From: Devosia sp.
GTDB lineage: Bacteria; Pseudomonadota; Alphaproteobacteria; Rhizobiales; Devosiaceae
Reading direction: 5' to 3'
DNA length: 60,627 nucleotides
Assembly (NCBI GenBank): GCA_030680995.1
Contig: JAUXUM010000231.1
Span: 1 to 60,627, forward strand
Part shown: one piece after another, positions 43,148 to 53,889 of the stretch
Numbering within the stretch: the first letter of the stretch is position 1
Layout of the letters: each line of letters starts with the position of its first letter
The notes under the pieces: generated by a model
What the model was told of the DNA's origin: nothing
Databases searched by the model: none
The model's input: the letters and a program-made list of their open reading frames with translations, nothing else
Position numbers and translations under genes: made by a program

Positions 43148-44143
43148 GTGAAAACATACTTGAGCCGCCGTGCCTTTCTGGCCGCAACCGCGTCTTCGCT
43201 GGCCGTGACCAGCTTTGCCGGACTGTCGTTCGCCCAGGACAGAATCGTTCTGCGCCTTTCGACGCCTGCCTCTGAGGGCGACCAGCGCTCGGTCGCGCTT
43301 GCGGAAGTGTTTGGGCCGGATGTCGCGGGATTTGCAGACTACCAGCCCAGCTATAACGCCACGCTCTTCAAGCAGGGCACTGAGCTCGAAGCCATTTCGC
43401 GTGGCAATCTCGAAATGTCGATCACATCCGCTCAGGAACTGGCGACGATTTTCCCGGAATTCTCGATTTTTACCGCCGGGTACCTTCATCGCGACGCCGA
43501 ACATCAGAAGAAAGTGTTCGCTGCCGATTTCATGCAGCCGCTCAAGCAGAAGGTCGAAGACGAGCTCGGCGTGAAACTGCTTGCCGTGATGTATCTGGGT
43601 CGCCGCCAGCTTAACCTCAGGACTGAAGGCAAGGTGATGACGCCCGCCGACCTTGCCGGTATCCAGCTGCGCATGCCGGGTACCGATGCCTGGCAGTTCC
43701 TCGGACGCGCGCTAGGCGCCGATCCGGTGCCCATGGCGTTCACGGAGGTCTACACTGCGCTGCAGACCGGCGCGATCGACGGGCAGGACAATCCTCTGCC
43801 GACCGACAAGGACGCGAAGTTCTACGAAATCACCAAGCAGATCGTTTTGACCAGCCACCTGGTTGACCTGAACTATATCGCCTTCTCAAAGAAGGTCTGG
43901 GACGGCCTGACGCCGGACCAGCAGGCCACCGCGCAGAAGGCTGCCGATGCTGCCGCCGAGCTTGGTCGTCAGCGCCAGCTCAAGCTTGAGGATGAACTGG
44001 TGCAGTTCTTCCTCGATCAGGGTCTGCAGGTTTATGAACCCGACCTCGAAGCTTTCCGCGCTCATGTTCAGAAGGCCTACCTGGAATCCGAGTTCGCCAA
44101 GGATTGGCCGGCCGGCATGCTCGACCTGATCAACGCGCTGTAG
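43148..44143 (+). CDS. TRAP transporter substrate-binding protein (DctP)
   Basis: 331 residues from GTG 43148 with GGGAGGAAC upstream. Tat-like signal (LSRRAFLAATASSLAVTSFA, to about residue 28), then the DctP fold: substrate-Arg region GIQLRMPGTDAWQFLGRALG, VPMAFTEVYTALQTGAIDGQ and DNPLP. Binds an organic acid in the periplasm. Given the adjacent shikimate/quinate dehydrogenase, the ligand may be shikimate, quinate or a related hydroaromatic acid. Confidence 0.92.
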   Translation: MKTYLSRRAFLAATASSLAVTSFAGLSFAQDRIVLRLSTPASEGDQRSVALAEVFGPDVAGFADYQPSYNATLFKQGTELEAISRGNLEMSITSAQELATIFPEFSIFTAGYLHRDAEHQKKVFAADFMQPLKQKVEDELGVKLLAVMYLGRRQLNLRTEGKVMTPADLAGIQLRMPGTDAWQFLGRALGADPVPMAFTEVYTALQTGAIDGQDNPLPTDKDAKFYEITKQIVLTSHLVDLNYIAFSKKVWDGLTPDQQATAQKAADAAAELGRQRQLKLEDELVQFFLDQGLQVYEPDLEAFRAHVQKAYLESEFAKDWPAGMLDLINAL

Positions 44144-44161
44144 GCGGCCCTGAGCACCTTA

Positions 44162-44662
44162 TTGATCAGGTTCTTCAAAGCGAGGGCGGAAAATGTGGCG
44201 GCGGGCTTGCTGGCCGCCATGTTTCTGACTTTCATGCTGCAAATCATCTCGCGCTACGTCTTCCGCTCGCCGCTCGGCTGGACGCTTGAGCTCTGTTTGA
44301 CCACATGGCTGTGGCTGGTTTTCTGGGGCAGCGCCTTCTGCTTGCGGGATGAGGATCACGTCAAGTTCGACGTGCTGTATCTCGCGGTAAATCCCGGTTT
44401 GCGGAAAATATTCGCACTCACCTCCGCCCTGGCGATTATCATAGGCATCGTCGCTGCTTTGCCGGCCAATATTGACTACATCACCTTCTACAAGATCAAA
44501 AAGAGCGCGACTCTCAGAATTCGGCTCGACTACGTCTTCTCGATCTACGGCATTTTCGCCGTCGCGGTGATCGCGCAATACGGCCTGCGGCTGATCGCCA
44601 TCCTGCGCGGCGGGGCCGATCTCGAAGGCCATCCACAGTCGGCCGCCATGAAGGCCGAATAA
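44162..44662 (+). CDS. TRAP transporter small membrane subunit (DctQ)
   Basis: 166 residues; the only suitable start seen is TTG 44162, without an evident ribosome site. Four helices with the DctQ marks FMLQIISRYVFRSPLGWTLE and TTWLWLVFWGSAFCLRDEDH. Partner of DctM. Ends directly at the DctM start. Confidence 0.88.
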   Translation: MIRFFKARAENVAAGLLAAMFLTFMLQIISRYVFRSPLGWTLELCLTTWLWLVFWGSAFCLRDEDHVKFDVLYLAVNPGLRKIFALTSALAIIIGIVAALPANIDYITFYKIKKSATLRIRLDYVFSIYGIFAVAVIAQYGLRLIAILRGGADLEGHPQSAAMKAE

Positions 44663-45958
44663 ATGAGCCTCGCTCTGGCAGCTTGCCTGATTGCACTATT
44701 CTTGGCTGCCGGTATCGGTACGCCGGTCGCCTACGCGCTGATCCTGGCCGCCACCGTCTACTTGGCCGTGGGCGGCCAGGACCTTTCCCTGGCCGGCGAA
44801 CAGATGATCCAGGGGCTTTACGACAGTTTCGTGCTGCTCGCCGTGCCATTGTTCATCGTAGCCGCCAACATCATGAATGCCGGCACGATCAGCGAACGCC
44901 TGCTGGGTTTTTGCGTGGCGCTTGTCGGCCGCTTCAAGGGCGGATTGGGCCACGTGAATGTGGTCGCGAGCCTCATCTTTTCCGGCATGTCCGGATCGGC
45001 CGTCGCCGACGCAGCTGGAATTGGCAAGATCATCATCGAAATGATGGTAAAATCGGGCCGCTACACGCGGGGCTATGCGGCGGCAATTACCGCGGCTTCG
45101 GCGACCATCGGACCAATCATACCTCCATCCATACCGATGGTGCTATATGCCTTGGTTTCGGACACATCGATTGGCTACCTCTTTCTCGGAGGCATCGTCC
45201 CGGGGCTGGCGATGGCAGCGGTACTTATGGTCATGAACACCATTATTGCCCACCGGCGCGGCTTCGAAATCGATGAAGTCGTTCCGCTCAAGGAGTTGCC
45301 CCGACGGACATTCCGCGCTTTCCCGGCGTTGCTGATGCCGGCCATTCTGCTGTACGGCATCTACGGCGGCATCACCACGCCGACAGAGGCGGCAGCTGTC
45401 GCCGCGGCTTACGCTTTCATTCTGGCGACCATATTCTATCGCTCCCTGTCCTGGCGCGGCATTTACAATGTTCTGGTGGAAAGCGCGCGTTCGTCAGCGG
45501 CCATCGGACTGGTGATCGGCGGGGCTCTGATCTTTAACTACATCGTCGCAAACGAAAACATTCCCGGGCAACTCGCGGGCACGCTGGTCGGACTCGAAGT
45601 GAACCCGCTGGTCTTCCTGCTTCTTGTCAACCTGCTGTTTCTGGTGCTCGGCTGTTTTCTCGATGCCACCACGATCATTCTGGTAATCGTTCCACTGTTC
45701 ATCCCGACCTGTCGGAATCTCGGTATCGACCTCGTGCATTTTGGCGTCGTCTCCGTAGTCAACATTATGATCGGTCTGATTACGCCGCCTTACGGCATTC
45801 TGCTTTTCGTTATCAACGCGGTCACCGGCATTCCCTTGCGCGAGATCATTCGCAACATGATACCGTTCATCGGGGCGCTTATGCTTGCGCTGCTGGCGCT
45901 CATTTTGATGCCCGATCTGGTGTTGTGGCTGCCGCGGAATTTCGGATACCAGGGATAG
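44663..45958 (+). CDS. TRAP transporter large membrane subunit (DctM)
   Basis: 431 residues, about 12 helices. Family motifs: LFIVAANIMNAGTISERLLG, VVASLIFSGMSGSAVADAAG, ITAASATIGPIIPPSIPMV, and GGITTPTEAAAVAAAYA, plus GLITPPYGILLFV near the end. Carries the sodium-coupled transport step. Four nucleotides before the dehydrogenase gene. Confidence 0.94.
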   Translation: MSLALAACLIALFLAAGIGTPVAYALILAATVYLAVGGQDLSLAGEQMIQGLYDSFVLLAVPLFIVAANIMNAGTISERLLGFCVALVGRFKGGLGHVNVVASLIFSGMSGSAVADAAGIGKIIIEMMVKSGRYTRGYAAAITAASATIGPIIPPSIPMVLYALVSDTSIGYLFLGGIVPGLAMAAVLMVMNTIIAHRRGFEIDEVVPLKELPRRTFRAFPALLMPAILLYGIYGGITTPTEAAAVAAAYAFILATIFYRSLSWRGIYNVLVESARSSAAIGLVIGGALIFNYIVANENIPGQLAGTLVGLEVNPLVFLLLVNLLFLVLGCFLDATTIILVIVPLFIPTCRNLGIDLVHFGVVSVVNIMIGLITPPYGILLFVINAVTGIPLREIIRNMIPFIGALMLALLALILMPDLVLWLPRNFGYQG

Positions 45959-45962
45959 GGCG

Positions 45963-46847
45963 ATGGTGGCTGCCGGCAAAGGCGTTGCGCCCGAACTCCC
46001 GCCGCTCCTTTTGCTTGGGCTCATCGGTGACAACATCATGCGCTCCCGCTCCCCGGATCTGCATCGCTTTGCCGGTGAGCTGTCCGGGCTGAGAGTTTCC
46101 TACGACCTGCTCGTTCCGCCCGACTTGGGTTTGGACTTCGATGTCGTTTTCGAACGTGCGCGGAACAGCGGCATGCGGGGATTGAATATCACCTATCCCT
46201 ACAAGGAGCTGGTGATTGAACGGCTCGAGATCGAAGATCCACACATCGGGCGCATTGGCTCCGTCAACACCGTCGTGTTTGAACCGGACGGACCGCGGGG
46301 CTTCAACACCGACTACACCGGCTTTGTCGCGGCTTTTCGTGCGGCATTCCCGGTCGCCTCGCCCGGCAGTGTCCTCATGATTGGGGCGGGAGGTGTCGGC
46401 AAGGCCGTCGCCTTTGCTCTGGCATCGCTCGGCGCCGACCGCCTGAACATCGTGGACTCCAATTTGCCGAAAGCAAAGGCGCTCGCGAGTGCGGTCGCGG
46501 AAGCAACGGAAGGACGAACCCAGGTGTCGGCATTTGCTTCGGTCGACGAGGTGGCACCCGAAGCTGATGGCATCGTCAATTGTACGCCCGTCGGCATGGT
46601 CGGTTACCCCGGTTCGCCGGTGCCGGACACCGTCTTTGCCGGGATGCGCTGGGCGTTTGACGCCGTCTACACGCCGGCGGAAACGCTGTTTCGGCAGCAA
46701 GCCGTTGATGCCGGTGCGGAATTCCTGAGCGGTTACGAGCTGTTCTTCCATCAAGGCATCCAGGCGTTTGAACTGTTTACGGGGCGAAGCGTGCCGGACC
46801 GCGCCGCATTGCGGACTCGACTGCACGGCGCGACACGCAACGCCTAG
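45963..46847 (+). CDS. Shikimate/quinate dehydrogenase (AroE family)
   Basis: 294 residues. Substrate serines in RSRSPDLH (28-34), catalytic K81 in GLNITYPYKE and D117 in GFNTDYTG, cofactor loop MIGAGGVGKAVAFAL, NCTPVGM. The NITYPYKE form and its place behind a TRAP importer fit catabolic quinate/shikimate oxidation to 3-dehydro acids rather than the biosynthetic AroE. The next gene in the pathway survives only as a stub. Confidence 0.88.
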   Translation: MVAAGKGVAPELPPLLLLGLIGDNIMRSRSPDLHRFAGELSGLRVSYDLLVPPDLGLDFDVVFERARNSGMRGLNITYPYKELVIERLEIEDPHIGRIGSVNTVVFEPDGPRGFNTDYTGFVAAFRAAFPVASPGSVLMIGAGGVGKAVAFALASLGADRLNIVDSNLPKAKALASAVAEATEGRTQVSAFASVDEVAPEADGIVNCTPVGMVGYPGSPVPDTVFAGMRWAFDAVYTPAETLFRQQAVDAGAEFLSGYELFFHQGIQAFELFTGRSVPDRAALRTRLHGATRNA

Positions 46848-46884
46848 TTCGGTAGTGTGTTCGCGACAAAGCGGAGCACCGGCG

Positions 46885-46974
46885 ATGAAAACCTCGATTG
46901 CGACAATCCCGATCGGCGGCGATTTTCGCGAAAAACTGACCGCCATCGCCTCCGCCCGATTTGATGTGACGTGA
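46885..46974 (+). pseudogene. 5' stub of a probable 3-dehydroshikimate dehydratase
   Basis: A GGAG site and ATG 46885 begin MKTSIATIPIGGDFREKL, then TAIASARFDVT and a stop. This matches the first strand-helix of the AP-endonuclease-like TIM barrel of bacterial 3-dehydroshikimate dehydratases (usually MKTSIAT...EKL.AIA.AGFDGVE). Homology ends where GVEIFE would follow. The rest of the gene has been lost and is replaced by repeat-rich spacer. Confidence 0.6.
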
Positions 46975-47391
46975 CCCTTGCCTTTGCCGCCGGGCACCTC
47001 ACCCTCTTCGGCGCTTCCGGCACCCGCATGCCGCTCGAGGGGGAGGGAACTTGATGTTTGCTGAAACCCGGAGGCGGACCCAGCGTCGTTCCCGAGCGGA
47101 AAACCATGATGGCATCCCGGTTTTCGCCGGAACGGCGCGGTGCGTGCCGCAGGAGCCGTGCAGACGCCGCTTGCGAAGGACCGCGCCCTCCCCCTTGCGG
47201 GGGCCGGATGCGAATGGCATGGACCCAATCTCGACTGCGGGACTTGGCTGAAGCCAGGTCCGCCACGAAACCGGGCGGGGGTGTCGCGCGTCAAGGCGGG
47301 AACGCGCACGCCTGAAACCATCGGGACTCGCTCGCCGATCCCGAGCTTCTTGCCGAAGGGGGCGCGCCCTTCCCGCGCCGGGGGCGAAGGC
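46975..47391. other. Gene-free, repeat-rich spacer (417 bp)
   Basis: No protein similarity in any frame. It contains the inverted-repeat element at 47011-47216, a smaller GGAAAACC/GGTTTTC hairpin near 47097-47125, and several GC-rich hairpins (for example GGGGGCGCGCCC at 47357-47368). It marks the deletion end of the aromatic locus. Confidence 0.6.
47011..47216. repeat. Inverted-repeat element, about 206 bp
   Basis: Left end 47011-47050 contains CCGGCACCCGCA and GGGGGAGGG; the complement of the right end 47183-47216 contains CCGGCCCCCGCA and GGGGGAGGG. Resembles non-coding palindromic units scattered through rhizobial genomes. Confidence 0.45.
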
Positions 47392-48588
47392 TCAGGCCAG
47401 CCGCCCATGGTGCCGCAGCACCAGCCCCACCGCGCCCATGCAGGAATCGTTCTCGGTGAATTTGCCGATAGTGAGTTCGGTGCGGGCGGGGCCGGAGACG
47501 TCGGAGCGCTTGACCAGGGTGTGCTTCTCGAAGCTGGCGGCGAGCGGGGTCATCAGCAGGTCGCCGGCCAGTGCCATGCGTCCGCCGATGACGATCAGCC
47601 CGGGGTTGAGGATGGTGCCGATCATCCCGAGGCCGCGCCCAGCGGCCGTTGCGGTGTCTTCGATCAGCCTGCGGCATCCGACATCGCCTTCCTTGGCCAA
47701 AACGATTACGTCGTCCATCGTCATCGGCCGGTCGAAGCGCTTGCTGGCATGCTGCAGGGGCGTCTTGAAGCTCGCATAGAGTTCGAGGCAGCCGCGGTTG
47801 CCGCAGCGGCAGAGCGGCCCGTCCGGATCGACGGTCATGTGTCCGAACTCGCCGGCGCTCCCGGCGATGCCGGTCAGGACGCGCCCGCCGCTGACGATGG
47901 CGCCACCGACGCCCATGTCGATCTTGAACAGCACGAAATCCTCATAGCCGATCGCGGCGCCCCACATCATCTCCGCCAGTGCGGCGCAGTTGCTTTCGTT
48001 GTCGACGAGGATCGGGCGCTGCAGCACCGGACCGAACACGGTGCGGATGTCGATGCCGGCCCAGGTCGGTACCACGCTGGCGCGCTGCATGCGGCCGTCG
48101 ATCGGGTTGACCGGCCCCGCCACGGCCACGCCCACGCCGAGCAGCCCGCAAAGCGGCATGCTGTGCTCGGCATAGGTCTGCTTGATCATCCGGCGGGTTT
48201 CCTCGGCCGCCTGTTCGGGCGAGAAGTCGGGGTCGAGCTCGGTGACGGTGTCGGCGATGATGGCGTGCGACACGTCGGCCACGATCACCCGTGCCTGCCC
48301 CAGACCGATCAGCACGCCCACGCAGGTGCCGGCCTGCGGGTTGAGCGTCAGCACCGTCGCCGGGCGGCCGACGCTGGCGCCGCGTTCCAAACTCGGCCCC
48401 TCGACCACGATGCCGGACTTGCGCAGCTCCGAAAGCGTCATCGAGACGGTAGATTTCGCCAGCCCGGTGATATGCGCGATCTGCGTGGCGCTGAGCGCGC
48501 CACGTTCGCTCAAGGCCCTGACGACCCTGCCGGAAGGCGTGCCCACGGCCCGATCCGCCAACAGCGATTTTAGTTCGATCCTATGCAT
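47392..48588 (-). CDS. ROK-family transcriptional repressor
   Basis: 398 residues from ATG 48588 (GAGGAGG upstream). N-terminal winged helix (RVVRALSERGALSATQIAH, LAKSTVSMTLSELRKSGIV), then the ROK sugar-kinase fold with VDNESNCAALAE, GVGGAIVSGGRVL, GEFGHMTVDPDG and the zinc motif CRCGNRGCLE. Divergent from the CUT1 transporter operon, which it should repress until its sugar is present. Confidence 0.92.
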   Translation of the reverse strand: MHRIELKSLLADRAVGTPSGRVVRALSERGALSATQIAHITGLAKSTVSMTLSELRKSGIVVEGPSLERGASVGRPATVLTLNPQAGTCVGVLIGLGQARVIVADVSHAIIADTVTELDPDFSPEQAAEETRRMIKQTYAEHSMPLCGLLGVGVAVAGPVNPIDGRMQRASVVPTWAGIDIRTVFGPVLQRPILVDNESNCAALAEMMWGAAIGYEDFVLFKIDMGVGGAIVSGGRVLTGIAGSAGEFGHMTVDPDGPLCRCGNRGCLELYASFKTPLQHASKRFDRPMTMDDVIVLAKEGDVGCRRLIEDTATAAGRGLGMIGTILNPGLIVIGGRMALAGDLLMTPLAASFEKHTLVKRSDVSGPARTELTIGKFTENDSCMGAVGLVLRHHGRLA

Positions 48589-48750
48589 CTGCGCCTCCTC
48601 CCGGCGCGTTGACAACGCTAATAAGTTCACCCTAGAACAAATAAGGCGATGCGGGAGGAAAAGCATCGCCGGGAAAAAAGCGCAAGTGGCCGCGCCCACC
48701 GATCGCAAAACATCGGGCGGCGCATGTGGGCACAACAGGGAGAGAGCAAG

Positions 48751-50022
48751 ATGACCTTTAGACTGAGGGCAGTTTCGGCTGCGGCCGTGACGACGTTCGC
48801 ATTGCTGACGAGCACGGCGTTCGCGGAACCCAAGACCTTGATGCTGCATCAATGGGCGACGGGCTCGGACGCCGCATCGATCGCCAAGCTCGGCGAGCTA
48901 TTCGCCGCCGCCGGGGGCAAATGGGAGCAGACGGCCATCGCCGGCCATACCGCCAATACCCTCGCCAAGCTTCGCGCCGACGTGGTGGCAGGCAATGCCC
49001 CGGCCGCCGTCCAGCTCAAGGGCCCGGAAATCGCCGAGTGGAACGAGACCGGCATGACTGCCAATCTCGATGACCTCGCCGCCGAAGAAGGCTGGGACAA
49101 GGTTGTCGCGCCGGAATTGCTGCCGGTGATGAAGCCTGCCGGCTCCTGGATCGCCGCGCCGATGAACATCCACCGCATCAACTGGATCTGGGGCAACAAG
49201 GCCGCGATGGAAGCCGCCGGCGTGACCGAACTCCCCAAGACTTGGGCCAATTTCAACGCCGCCTGTGAAAAGGCCATCGCTACCGGCAAGATATGCCTCG
49301 CGCATCTCTCCGCCGACTGGACCGACGCCACCACCTTCGAAGTCGTCGTCTACGGGCAGGATCCGGAGCTGTTCAAGAAAGCCTTCGTCGAGGGCGATAT
49401 CGAAGCTCTGCGCTCGGAAGGCATGATCAAGGCCTTTGACCAGATGCGCCTGATGGTCGACAAATATATGGACCCGGCGATTGCCGGCCGCGACTACGAT
49501 ACCGCCTCCAACATGATGGCCAATGGCGATGCGCTGTTCTTCATCATGGGCGACTGGGAGATCGGCGTGCTCAAGGCCGCCGGCCACAACCCGGGCGAGG
49601 ACATCCTGTGTGCTCAGGCCCCGACCGATTGGGGCAAGCCCGGCTTCATCCTCAACTCGGACTCGGTGGTGTTCTTCCAGCAGAACGACCCAGACTACAT
49701 CGAGGGTCAGAAGCTGCTGGCGCACCTGATCCTGTCGCCCGAGTTCCAGACGGTGTTCAACATCTCCAAGGGCTCGATCCCGGCGCGCATGGACGTCGAT
49801 CTGTCGCAGGGCTTCAACCCCTGCCAGCAGACGGCTCAGGCCGACCTCAAGGCTTCTGTCGAAGCCGGTACCCTGGTTCGCTCCATGGCCCACAACATGA
49901 CCGTGCTGCAGAAGTACCGCGGCGCCATGATGGAGGCGATCACCGAGTTCGTGAACACGCCGGAAATGTCCTCCGAGGATGCAGCCAACAACATGGCTGA
50001 CGCCGTCGAAGCACAGATGTAA
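48751..50022 (+). CDS. Carbohydrate ABC transporter substrate-binding protein (CUT1)
   Basis: 423 residues from ATG 48751 (GGGAGAGAG upstream). Signal peptide to about residue 25 (TFALLTSTAFAEPK). Extracellular-solute-binding family 1: LMLHQWATGSDAASIAKLGE, AAPMNIHRINWIWGNKAA, FFIMGDWEIGVLKAAG. Such proteins usually bind mono- or oligosaccharides or their derivatives. First gene of the operon running to 55695. Confidence 0.92.
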   Translation: MTFRLRAVSAAAVTTFALLTSTAFAEPKTLMLHQWATGSDAASIAKLGELFAAAGGKWEQTAIAGHTANTLAKLRADVVAGNAPAAVQLKGPEIAEWNETGMTANLDDLAAEEGWDKVVAPELLPVMKPAGSWIAAPMNIHRINWIWGNKAAMEAAGVTELPKTWANFNAACEKAIATGKICLAHLSADWTDATTFEVVVYGQDPELFKKAFVEGDIEALRSEGMIKAFDQMRLMVDKYMDPAIAGRDYDTASNMMANGDALFFIMGDWEIGVLKAAGHNPGEDILCAQAPTDWGKPGFILNSDSVVFFQQNDPDYIEGQKLLAHLILSPEFQTVFNISKGSIPARMDVDLSQGFNPCQQTAQADLKASVEAGTLVRSMAHNMTVLQKYRGAMMEAITEFVNTPEMSSEDAANNMADAVEAQM

Positions 50023-50089
50023 CCTCTCTTTCTGAGACCGGGCGCGGCCATTGTCCGTGCCCGGTCCGCCTCAAACGGAGGGGGAGCCG

Positions 50090-51019
50090 TTGAGTATCGT
50101 CGGAGCCGCCGCGCAGGTCGGCGCGCCAGGCTGGAGGGATCGACTGGGCAAGGCCGTGCCCATCATCGTTCTCGCCCCGTCGCTGGTCGCCTCATTCATC
50201 TACGTCTTCGTCTTCGCCGGCTGGACGATCTACATTTCACTCTCCAACTCGTCGCTGCTCCCCACCTACGATTTCGTCGGCTTCGAGCACTACGAGGCGC
50301 TGTGGGCAAATCGCCGCTGGAACATCGCCTACACCAACCTTTTCATCTTCTCGGTCTTCTACGTTATCGGTGCCATGGCGGTGGGGTTGCTGCTCGCCAT
50401 CCTGATCGATCAACGGATCCGCGCGGAATCGTTCTGGCGCACCATCTTCCTCTACCCGCTCGCGGTTTCCTTCATCGTCACCGGCACCGTCTGGAGCTGG
50501 CTCTACAATCCCACCGCCGGCATCGAGTTCCTGGTCCGCAATCTGGGCTGGAGCAACTTCGAATTCGCGCTGACCACCGACCGGAAGCTTGCGATCTACG
50601 CCATCGTGCTGACCGGCATCTGGCAGTCCTCCGGCTTCGCCATGGCATTGTTCCTGGCCGGGCTCCGCTCGGTCGACCAGGACATTGTCAAGGCCGCGCA
50701 GATTGACGGCGCCTCGACCTTCCGCACGTACCGCAAGGTCATTCTGCCCACCATTGCGCCGATCTTCCTCGCGGTGATGGTGGTCTTGCTGCAGTTCGCC
50801 ATCAAGACTTTCGACCTCGCGGTGGCGCTCACCAATTCCGGCCCGGGTATCTCAACGACCTTTCCCGCCATCTACGTCTACGACCTGATGTTCCAGCGCG
50901 GCCAGATCGCCGAAGGCGCGGCCGCCGCGGTGATGATCCTGCTGGCCCTCGCGGCGGTGCTCGTTCCCTACGCGCTCTACGTCGTGTGGCGCCGGCGGAA
51001 GGAGAGCGGCAATGGCTGA
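50090..51019 (+). CDS. CUT1 ABC transporter permease (MalF-like)
   Basis: About 309 residues from TTG 50090, chosen for the GGAGGGGGAG just upstream; TTG 50051 is an alternative. Six helices; PSLVASFIYVFVFAGWTIYI at the N-terminus and the permease EAA-type loop VKAAQIDGASTFRTYRKVIL near residue 205. Overlaps the second permease by 8 nt. Confidence 0.9.
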   Translation: MSIVGAAAQVGAPGWRDRLGKAVPIIVLAPSLVASFIYVFVFAGWTIYISLSNSSLLPTYDFVGFEHYEALWANRRWNIAYTNLFIFSVFYVIGAMAVGLLLAILIDQRIRAESFWRTIFLYPLAVSFIVTGTVWSWLYNPTAGIEFLVRNLGWSNFEFALTTDRKLAIYAIVLTGIWQSSGFAMALFLAGLRSVDQDIVKAAQIDGASTFRTYRKVILPTIAPIFLAVMVVLLQFAIKTFDLAVALTNSGPGISTTFPAIYVYDLMFQRGQIAEGAAAAVMILLALAAVLVPYALYVVWRRRKESGNG

Positions 51020-51913
51020 CGCGGTTCTCGAGCAGACCGTCGACCATGAGGCCGCGGTCGCCGGCCGGCGTCGGTTCTGGAGCCGGGTGCTGATCTACGG
51101 GCTGCTCGCGATCTTCTCGCTCGTCTACATCGTTCCGCTCTTTGTGGTCGTGTTCAACTCGTTCCGCGACCTGCCCGAAATTTCGAGGAACGGCCTCATC
51201 GCCATTCCGCAGAGCTTCCGGCTCGATGCCTGGCCCCAAGCCTGGGACACCTACTGCATTGGCGGCGCTTGCGAAGGGATGAAGCGCTATTTCTTCAACT
51301 CGTTGATGATGACCATCCCGGCGACGATCATTTCGACGGCGCTCGGCATGATCAATGGCTACATCCTTTCGAAGTGGCGCTTCCGCGGCTCCGAAGTTCT
51401 CTTCACCTGCATGCTGCTCGGCGTCTTCATGCCCGGGCAGATTTCGCTGCTGCCCTGGGCGTTCCTGCTCGGCAAGATCGGGCTCAACAACTCGGTCTAC
51501 GGCCTCATCCTCGTGCATGTCATCCAGGGGCTGTCGTTCACGACGCTGTTCTGCCGCAACTACTACGTCAACATCCCGGACGACCTGATCAAGGCCGCGC
51601 GCATCGATGGGGCCGGCTTCTGGCGCATCTTCTGGAAGATCGTCCTGCCGCTTTCGCCGCCGATCCTGATTGTCACCGTGATCTGGCAGTTCACCGGCAT
51701 CTGGAACGAGTACCTGTTCGGCGTGGTGCTGAATTCGGGGGCGCAGCAGCCGATTACCGCCGCGCTGGTCGCGCTCTCGACCGGCGGCACCAACGTGCGC
51801 GTGTTCGACGTGATGAGCGCCGCTGTCCTCATCGGCGCGCTGCCGCCGCTGCTTGTCTACTTTTTCGGTGGCAAGTATTTCGTCCGCGGCCTCACCCAAG
51901 GAGCGATCAAGTA

Positions 51914-51914
<1 letters not shown>
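51012..51914 (+). CDS. CUT1 ABC transporter permease (MalG-like)
   Basis: 300 residues. Six helices and the EAA loop DLIKAARIDGAGFWRIFWKI near residue 195, with QFTGIWNEYLFGVVL after it. Pairs with the preceding permease. Stop TAA shares its last base with the ATPase ATG. Confidence 0.92.
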
Positions 51915-53020
<1,106 letters not shown>

Positions 53021-53116
53021 GTGGGATTGGATGTGACCTGCACCTTTTTGTCCATCCATCCGTGGGAATGACCCGTGGCATCTGCTGCGCTCAAGCCTCT
53101 CGACGTCCAAAGGACC

Positions 53117-53875
53117 ATGCAAATTCCGACCTTCGCTACCTATCCCAGCCTCGATGGCCGCACTGTGTTCGTAACCGGCGGCGCCTCCGGCATCGGCGCC
53201 GACATGGTGCGGGCCTTTGCCGCCAATGGCGCGAGGGTCGCCTTCGTCGACATCCAGGAAGATGCCGGGCAGGCGCTGGCCGCCGAATTGGGGGCATTGT
53301 TCCTGCCCTGCGATGTTACCGACATCCCGGTCCTGCAGGCGGCGATCGCCGAGGCGGGACGGCAACTCGGCCTGATCGCCGTGCTGATCAACAATGCCGC
53401 CAATGATGACCGTCACAAGATCGATGACGTGACCGTGGACTATTGGGACCGGTCGCAGGCCATCAATCTGCGGCCGCAGTTCTTCGCCGCCCAGGCCGTG
53501 CGCCCGCAGATGCGTGAACTGGGCTATGGCTCGATCATCAACTTCTCCTCGATTTCCTGGCGTTTCGGCGCCGAAGGCATGCCGGTCTATGCCACCGCCA
53601 AGGCCGCCGTTCTCGGTCTCACCCGTGCGCTTGCCCGCGGCTTCGGCGCCGACAACATTCGCGTCAACGCCATCGAGCCGGGTGCCGTGATCACGGCGCG
53701 TCAGAAGCAGCTCTGGTACCGTACGGCCGAGTCGATCGACGCATTGGTGCAGCGGCAGGTGCTGCGGAAGGTGCTCCTCGGCGAGGAGATTGCCCGCACC
53801 GCCCTGTTCCTTGCCGCCGACGACAGCCAGATGATCACCAAGCAGTCGATCATCGTCGACGCCGGTCTCTCCTGA
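53117..53875 (+). CDS. SDR aldose 1-dehydrogenase, XylB-like
   Basis: 252 residues from ATG 53117 (AAAGGA upstream); GTG 53075 is in frame. YPSLDGRTVFVTGGASGIGA, LINNAANDDRHKIDDVT, INFSSISWRFGA and catalytic VYATAKA closely follow the D-xylose 1-dehydrogenase of Caulobacter crescentus (NNAGNDDRHK, SISWHLG). It probably oxidises a pyranose to its lactone. The actual sugar is not known. Confidence 0.85.
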   Translation: MQIPTFATYPSLDGRTVFVTGGASGIGADMVRAFAANGARVAFVDIQEDAGQALAAELGALFLPCDVTDIPVLQAAIAEAGRQLGLIAVLINNAANDDRHKIDDVTVDYWDRSQAINLRPQFFAAQAVRPQMRELGYGSIINFSSISWRFGAEGMPVYATAKAAVLGLTRALARGFGADNIRVNAIEPGAVITARQKQLWYRTAESIDALVQRQVLRKVLLGEEIARTALFLAADDSQMITKQSIIVDAGLS

Positions 53876-53889
53876 AAGAGCGAGCTGCC

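Noticed and set aside
47357-47368. GGGGGCGCGCCC as a second copy of the tRNA-Arg end (attachment site)
   Set aside because: Only the GC-rich core resembles AGGGCGCGCC; the T-arm sequence is missing.
29543-47391. A complete integrative element bounded by tRNA repeats
   Set aside because: No integrase, relaxase or repeated tRNA-Arg 3' end was found by eye; only IS remnants support mobility.
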